Assembly: GCF_005845365.1 (NCBI RefSeq) | Contig: NZ_CP040509.1 | Location: 248,001 to 312,000, forward strand | DNA from: Rhodoluna limnophila | GTDB taxonomy: Bacteria > Actinomycetota > Actinomycetes > Actinomycetales > Microbacteriaceae | DNA length: 64,000 bases | Direction: 5' to 3' | The notes under the pieces: model-generated | What the model was told of the DNA's origin: nothing | What the model saw: only the letters and a program-made list of their open reading frames with translations | Database searches by the model: none | In this document: positions 61,061 to 64,000 of the stretch, in pieces | How positions within the stretch are numbered: position 1 is the stretch's first letter | How the letters are laid out: every line of letters starts with the position of its first letter | Translations under genes and position numbers: made by a program

Positions 61061-62431
61061 TTATTTCTTGTTCGTTGCCTTATAGATTACGAAGTAAAGC
61101 ACCGCTGCCAGCACAAAACCAAACAGCGCGGTCCAGTCACCGTTTTCGGCACCTGGGCCGGTAAAGATGCCGTAGAACTGCACGGTTGGCATCTCTGCTT
61201 TAGCGAACAGTGAAACCGCAGTAACAGTTGCCACTACAAAGGCAATCGGTCCGGCGATGTTTGAGTGCTTGGTTTCTTCTTTGATCAGTTCATCGATGTT
61301 CTGACCCTTGCGCAGAATGCGGTCAACAACAAGAATCGCAACCCATGGAGCCAACCAGTAGCCCACGGTTAGTAGGAACAACTCGAAGATGAATCGGAAG
61401 TTGTCTTCAACGGCAAAGTACGAGATACCGCCGCCGAGGACACCGGCTAGAACCACCATAATTGCGCGGCGGGTCTTGAAGCCAAGCTTCACGCCAGCTG
61501 CGATGAATGACATGGTTCCTGAGTAGATGTTTAGAACGTTTGCCGATACCGAACCGACGGCGATACCGATCAGAGTCAGTACTGCAAGTGCTGGAGGGAG
61601 TACCGCGGTGAAAGCGGTGGTTGGTAGACCCTCGCCGACCACGCCGCTCCAAGCAATTGCACCGACTGACATCAGCATCGTGGTTGCGGTGAAGTTTCCA
61701 AGACCCGCGGCTAGTCCAACTGCCTTTGGTGAGGTGTTGGCAGGAAGGTAGCGGGTGAAGTCAGCGGCAAATGGAGTCCAGCCCTGGGTGTAGCCGTAGG
61801 CAAGCGCAACACCAACGCTGAATGCGCCCCACTTGAAGTCTTCGGTTGGGCTCACGTCATAGTGGCCCTGTGAAACGATCACGGCTGCAACGATGGCAAA
61901 CACTACGGCTAGGTAGAAGAATGCGTAGCGCTCAAACTTCTGAATGAAGTTGTGGCCGATGAAAGCTGCAATTACCTGCACCAAAATGATGATGGTGACC
62001 GAGGCTGCGACCGGGAAATTGGTCAGGGTGGTCAATGCAAAAGCACCAGAAGTGGTGTTTACGGCAAACCAGCCGATTCCGGCAACCAGGGTTGAGGTTC
62101 CGGCAGGCAAAATGTTGCCGCGCAAACCAAATGCTGAACGGCTGATGACCATCTGTGGTACACCGTGGCGTGGGCCCCAGCTACTGAACCAGCCGTGGGT
62201 GATTGCGGCTAGACCGTTACCCAGAGCCAGCGCCAAAATGGCCTGCCATACGTTTAGACCTGCAAAAACAGCAAGTGCACCGATAAAAATGGTTGCGAAC
62301 TCAAGGTTCGGAGACGACCAGACAGTGAACAGATGCCACGCCTTGCCGTGACGCTCAGCCGCCGGAATTGGGGCTACGTCGTTGGTTTCGATTGAGGTTG
62401 CCTTTGCAGAGCCTGTAGATGTTTGAGACAT
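61061..62431 (-). CDS. NCS1-family nucleobase permease (cytosine/purine type)
   Basis: A 456-aa polytopic protein with about twelve membrane segments. The NCS1 features include HGWFSSWGPRHGVPQMVISR and SAFGLRGNILPAG in the first third, and repeated GxG-rich helices such as VGLAAGLGNFTATTM. It would import a nucleobase by proton or sodium symport. I choose ATG 62431 (MSQTSTG), since the upstream in-frame starts (62443 and 62503) add residues without family support. The adjoining deaminase gene points to cytosine as substrate. Direct repeats lie just upstream. Confidence 0.87.
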   Translation of the reverse strand: MSQTSTGSAKATSIETNDVAPIPAAERHGKAWHLFTVWSSPNLEFATIFIGALAVFAGLNVWQAILALALGNGLAAITHGWFSSWGPRHGVPQMVISRSAFGLRGNILPAGTSTLVAGIGWFAVNTTSGAFALTTLTNFPVAASVTIIILVQVIAAFIGHNFIQKFERYAFFYLAVVFAIVAAVIVSQGHYDVSPTEDFKWGAFSVGVALAYGYTQGWTPFAADFTRYLPANTSPKAVGLAAGLGNFTATTMLMSVGAIAWSGVVGEGLPTTAFTAVLPPALAVLTLIGIAVGSVSANVLNIYSGTMSFIAAGVKLGFKTRRAIMVVLAGVLGGGISYFAVEDNFRFIFELFLLTVGYWLAPWVAILVVDRILRKGQNIDELIKEETKHSNIAGPIAFVVATVTAVSLFAKAEMPTVQFYGIFTGPGAENGDWTALFGFVLAAVLYFVIYKATNKK

Positions 62432-62450
62432 AACTGAAAACATAGCGAGA

Positions 62451-62470
62451 AAATTCACAGGAAATTCACA
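62451..62470. repeat. Tandem AAATTCACA repeat upstream of the permease gene
   Basis: AAATTCACA occurs at 62451-62459 and 62462-62470, an 11-base period equal to about one helical turn. It lies 20 bases upstream of the permease start, within the 116-bp divergent gap to the SprT-like gene. A regulator site is possible. No clear promoter hexamers were found in the gap. Confidence 0.4.
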
Positions 62471-62547
62471 TTTTTCTAAAATTGCTCCGGTATTTACAAG
62501 CACTTAATAATCGCCAGTGCCAGCGGCCTAAGTAGTGTTGAAGAACC

Positions 62548-63210
62548 ATGACTTATCAGGATGAACTGCTGGCGCCACTGATTACCGATGAGAGCCTGCT
62601 AATTGAATTTCTGACCAAGCACTTTGACCAAAAAACTGACGAAGTAATCAAAACCGCGGTGTCAATAGACGACTTTCCGGTTATCGCGCGACTCGAAAAT
62701 GTTGGGTTTCAAGTGGGTCGGCAATTTAGTCAGGGAAAAGTCCGCATGATCCGCATGTCCTGTGACCGATACGACTTTGTTCGACTCATGGCTGAGACCA
62801 AAATGGCCGAATTTCTTGATATCACAATCTGGAGTTTTGCTTTTGACAGCGCAAAACGCAGGGCTGGTCTCTGCAATTACACCGACAAGCGCATATCGGT
62901 CTCACGTTACTTGGTCGATATCCACAGCCTTGACGAGACTATGCAGGTGGTTTTGCACGAGATAGCCCACGCGATATGCGGCAAATCAGCTGGGCACGGC
63001 AAACTTTGGCTTGGTACCGCAAAGCAGATTGGCTATCGTGCCGAAAAGTTCACCGGCCGAGAGATTGCCGAAGAAACCGCAGCCTGGATTGGAACCTGCC
63101 CTCAGGGGCATACCCACTATCGGTATCGGCGCCCAGCTCGCGAGTTGAGCTGCGGCGTGTGTGGCCGAGGTTTTTCTAAACGGCACCTGATTCAATGGCG
63201 GCCTCGATAA
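62548..63210 (+). CDS. SprT-like zinc metalloprotease-domain protein
   Basis: A 220-aa protein. A SprT-like domain (about 80-190) contains the zinc motif VVLHEIAHAICG with His137, Glu138 and His141, and GHGKLWLGTAKQIGYR downstream. The C-terminus has a zinc-ribbon-like set of cysteines (GTCPQGH, SCGVCGRGF). SprT/Spartan-type proteins act on DNA-associated proteins in some organisms; bacterial function is poorly known. The gene stands alone, divergent from the permease, and its 3' end overlaps the convergent prenyltransferase by 35 bases. Confidence 0.82.
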   Translation: MTYQDELLAPLITDESLLIEFLTKHFDQKTDEVIKTAVSIDDFPVIARLENVGFQVGRQFSQGKVRMIRMSCDRYDFVRLMAETKMAEFLDITIWSFAFDSAKRRAGLCNYTDKRISVSRYLVDIHSLDETMQVVLHEIAHAICGKSAGHGKLWLGTAKQIGYRAEKFTGREIAEETAAWIGTCPQGHTHYRYRRPARELSCGVCGRGFSKRHLIQWRPR

Positions 63211-64000
63211 CAAACTGGGTGACCACAAAGCCGGCAAAAAAGTTCAACCAGATAAACCTTTTCCAACCTCGGTTAGCCGATTCACAGGTTTCATCGGTGA
63301 TGTTCCAGAAACGACCCACCACTACTAGGTATGGAATGGCCGCTATCGCAACCCACGATGCATTGCCGCCGACTGCGAGTAGTAGCAAGCCAGCGAGAAG
63401 ATACGCAGCGAAGGCAAAACGGGTAGTGAACCGAGCCCCCGTTTTGGTCGCAATCGAGTCAATATTGGCTTCGCGATCTGCCCGAACATCTTGAACCGCC
63501 CCAAAGGCGTGCGAGGCAATACCCCAAAGCCCGAAAGCCGCAATCAGAGCCAAAAGTTTTGGGTCAGCCAAATTGGCTCCGGCCAAAGCAGCCGCAAAAA
63601 CCATCGGCCCCACAAAATGCGCGGCCGAAGTTAGTGAATCCAAAAATGGGCGTTCCTTGAACCGGAGCCCTTTTGCGCTGTAGGCAACCACGCTAAAAAG
63701 CACCAGCAATAACCAAGCGTTGGATGCTAGGTTGCCAACCCAAATCAGATACGCCACAAACGGAAGGCAGGCCAGAACCGAGCTCCAAAGGGTCAGCCGG
63801 TGCCACTTGGGAGCCAGAAGGGCCCCCTCAATTCCGCCCTTGCGCGGATTCCGCAGGTCACTCTCATAATCAAAGACGTCGTTGATTCCGTACATCAGCA
63901 GGTTGTAGGGAATTAAGAAGAATAGGGTTCCTAAAACAAGGGTCGCATCAATTGCCTGGGCTACAAACAGGTAGGTTGCGGCAAAAGGGTATGCGGTGTT
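63176..64000 (-). CDS. UbiA-family prenyltransferase, lycopene-elongase (CrtEb)-like, truncated by window end
   Basis: An incomplete gene: the frame is open to the last base of the window, giving 274 visible residues, and the start lies outside. The first Asp-rich motif is NDVFDYESD, in the sequence MYGINDVFDYESDLRN. The second is DVRADREANIDSIATKTG. There are about seven membrane segments. The family attaches prenyl groups to aromatic rings or to lycopene. The sequence NTAYPFAATYL at the visible beginning and the general layout recall CrtEb of C50 carotenoid pathways; this is recognition, not proof. Other crt genes, if any, would be past the window edge. Confidence 0.75.
   Translation of the reverse strand, partial: NTAYPFAATYLFVAQAIDATLVLGTLFFLIPYNLLMYGINDVFDYESDLRNPRKGGIEGALLAPKWHRLTLWSSVLACLPFVAYLIWVGNLASNAWLLLVLFSVVAYSAKGLRFKERPFLDSLTSAAHFVGPMVFAAALAGANLADPKLLALIAAFGLWGIASHAFGAVQDVRADREANIDSIATKTGARFTTRFAFAAYLLAGLLLLAVGGNASWVAIAAIPYLVVVGRFWNITDETCESANRGWKRFIWLNFFAGFVVTQFVIEAAIESGAV

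Noticed and set aside
1-64000. CRISPR arrays, insertion sequences, prophage or toxin-antitoxin modules
   Set aside because: I found no repeat-spacer pattern, transposase, phage structural gene or typical toxin-antitoxin pair.

Overview
The window looks like a chromosome segment of a small-genome actinobacterium, most likely Microbacteriaceae (the freshwater Luna/Rhodoluna/Aquiluna type is my inference). Lineage-specific genes support this: two WhiB regulators, MtrA-MtrB-LpqB, PdtaS, an AccA/AccD/AccE acyl-CoA carboxylase, an Rv3235-type protein, MetZ and a C50-carotenoid-type prenyltransferase. Coding density is very high. Genes overlap as ATGA, TAATG and convergent stop codons, several starts are TTG or GTG, and no gap between genes exceeds about 200 bases (the largest is 13745-13943). 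I saw no insertion sequence, prophage, CRISPR array or rRNA; there is one tRNA (Lys).

From 0 to 47 kb the gene order follows, from memory, the Mycobacterium tuberculosis order from about Rv3314c to Rv3219, with many genes missing. Nucleoside salvage comes first (deoA, add, PTS IIA and IIB, phosphosugar mutase, punA), then lpdA. Acyl-CoA carboxylase genes follow (accA, maf, accE, accD, birA), interrupted by an RNA methyltransferase and a two-component trio. Next are a PH-domain protein, purK and purE. A cell-envelope block holds an LCP ligase, a lipoprotein, a 1099-residue secreted repeat protein, an O-antigen-ligase-type protein, manA, whiB2, a glycosyltransferase, a DUF5719-like protein and manB. 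Then come ahcY, mtrA-mtrB-lpqB, comF, hpf, secA, a convergent Rv3235-like gene, a run of hypothetical, SAF, MinD-like and pdtaS genes, and whiB1 convergent to pdtaS.

From 47 to 64 kb the content is more accessory. It has bcp, tRNA-Lys, a photolyase-like flavoprotein whose domains appear to be in permuted order, an AT-rich lipoprotein metalloprotease, a VOC protein and a MalY-type lyase. A six-gene minus-strand operon, nrtR-nadA-nadB-nadC-nifS-metZ, joins NAD synthesis to cysteine desulfuration and methionine synthesis behind a perfect 12-bp inverted repeat. A cytosine-type permease and deaminase pair, a SprT-like protein and a truncated UbiA/lycopene-elongase gene close the window.

The observations most worth following are the permuted Fe-S photolyase at 48444-49628, the dyad controlling the NAD operon at 60497-60530, a 19-bp motif shared by the two whiB promoter regions, a cluster of DnaA boxes at 43.35-43.89 kb, and a structured intergenic segment at 13787-13943.
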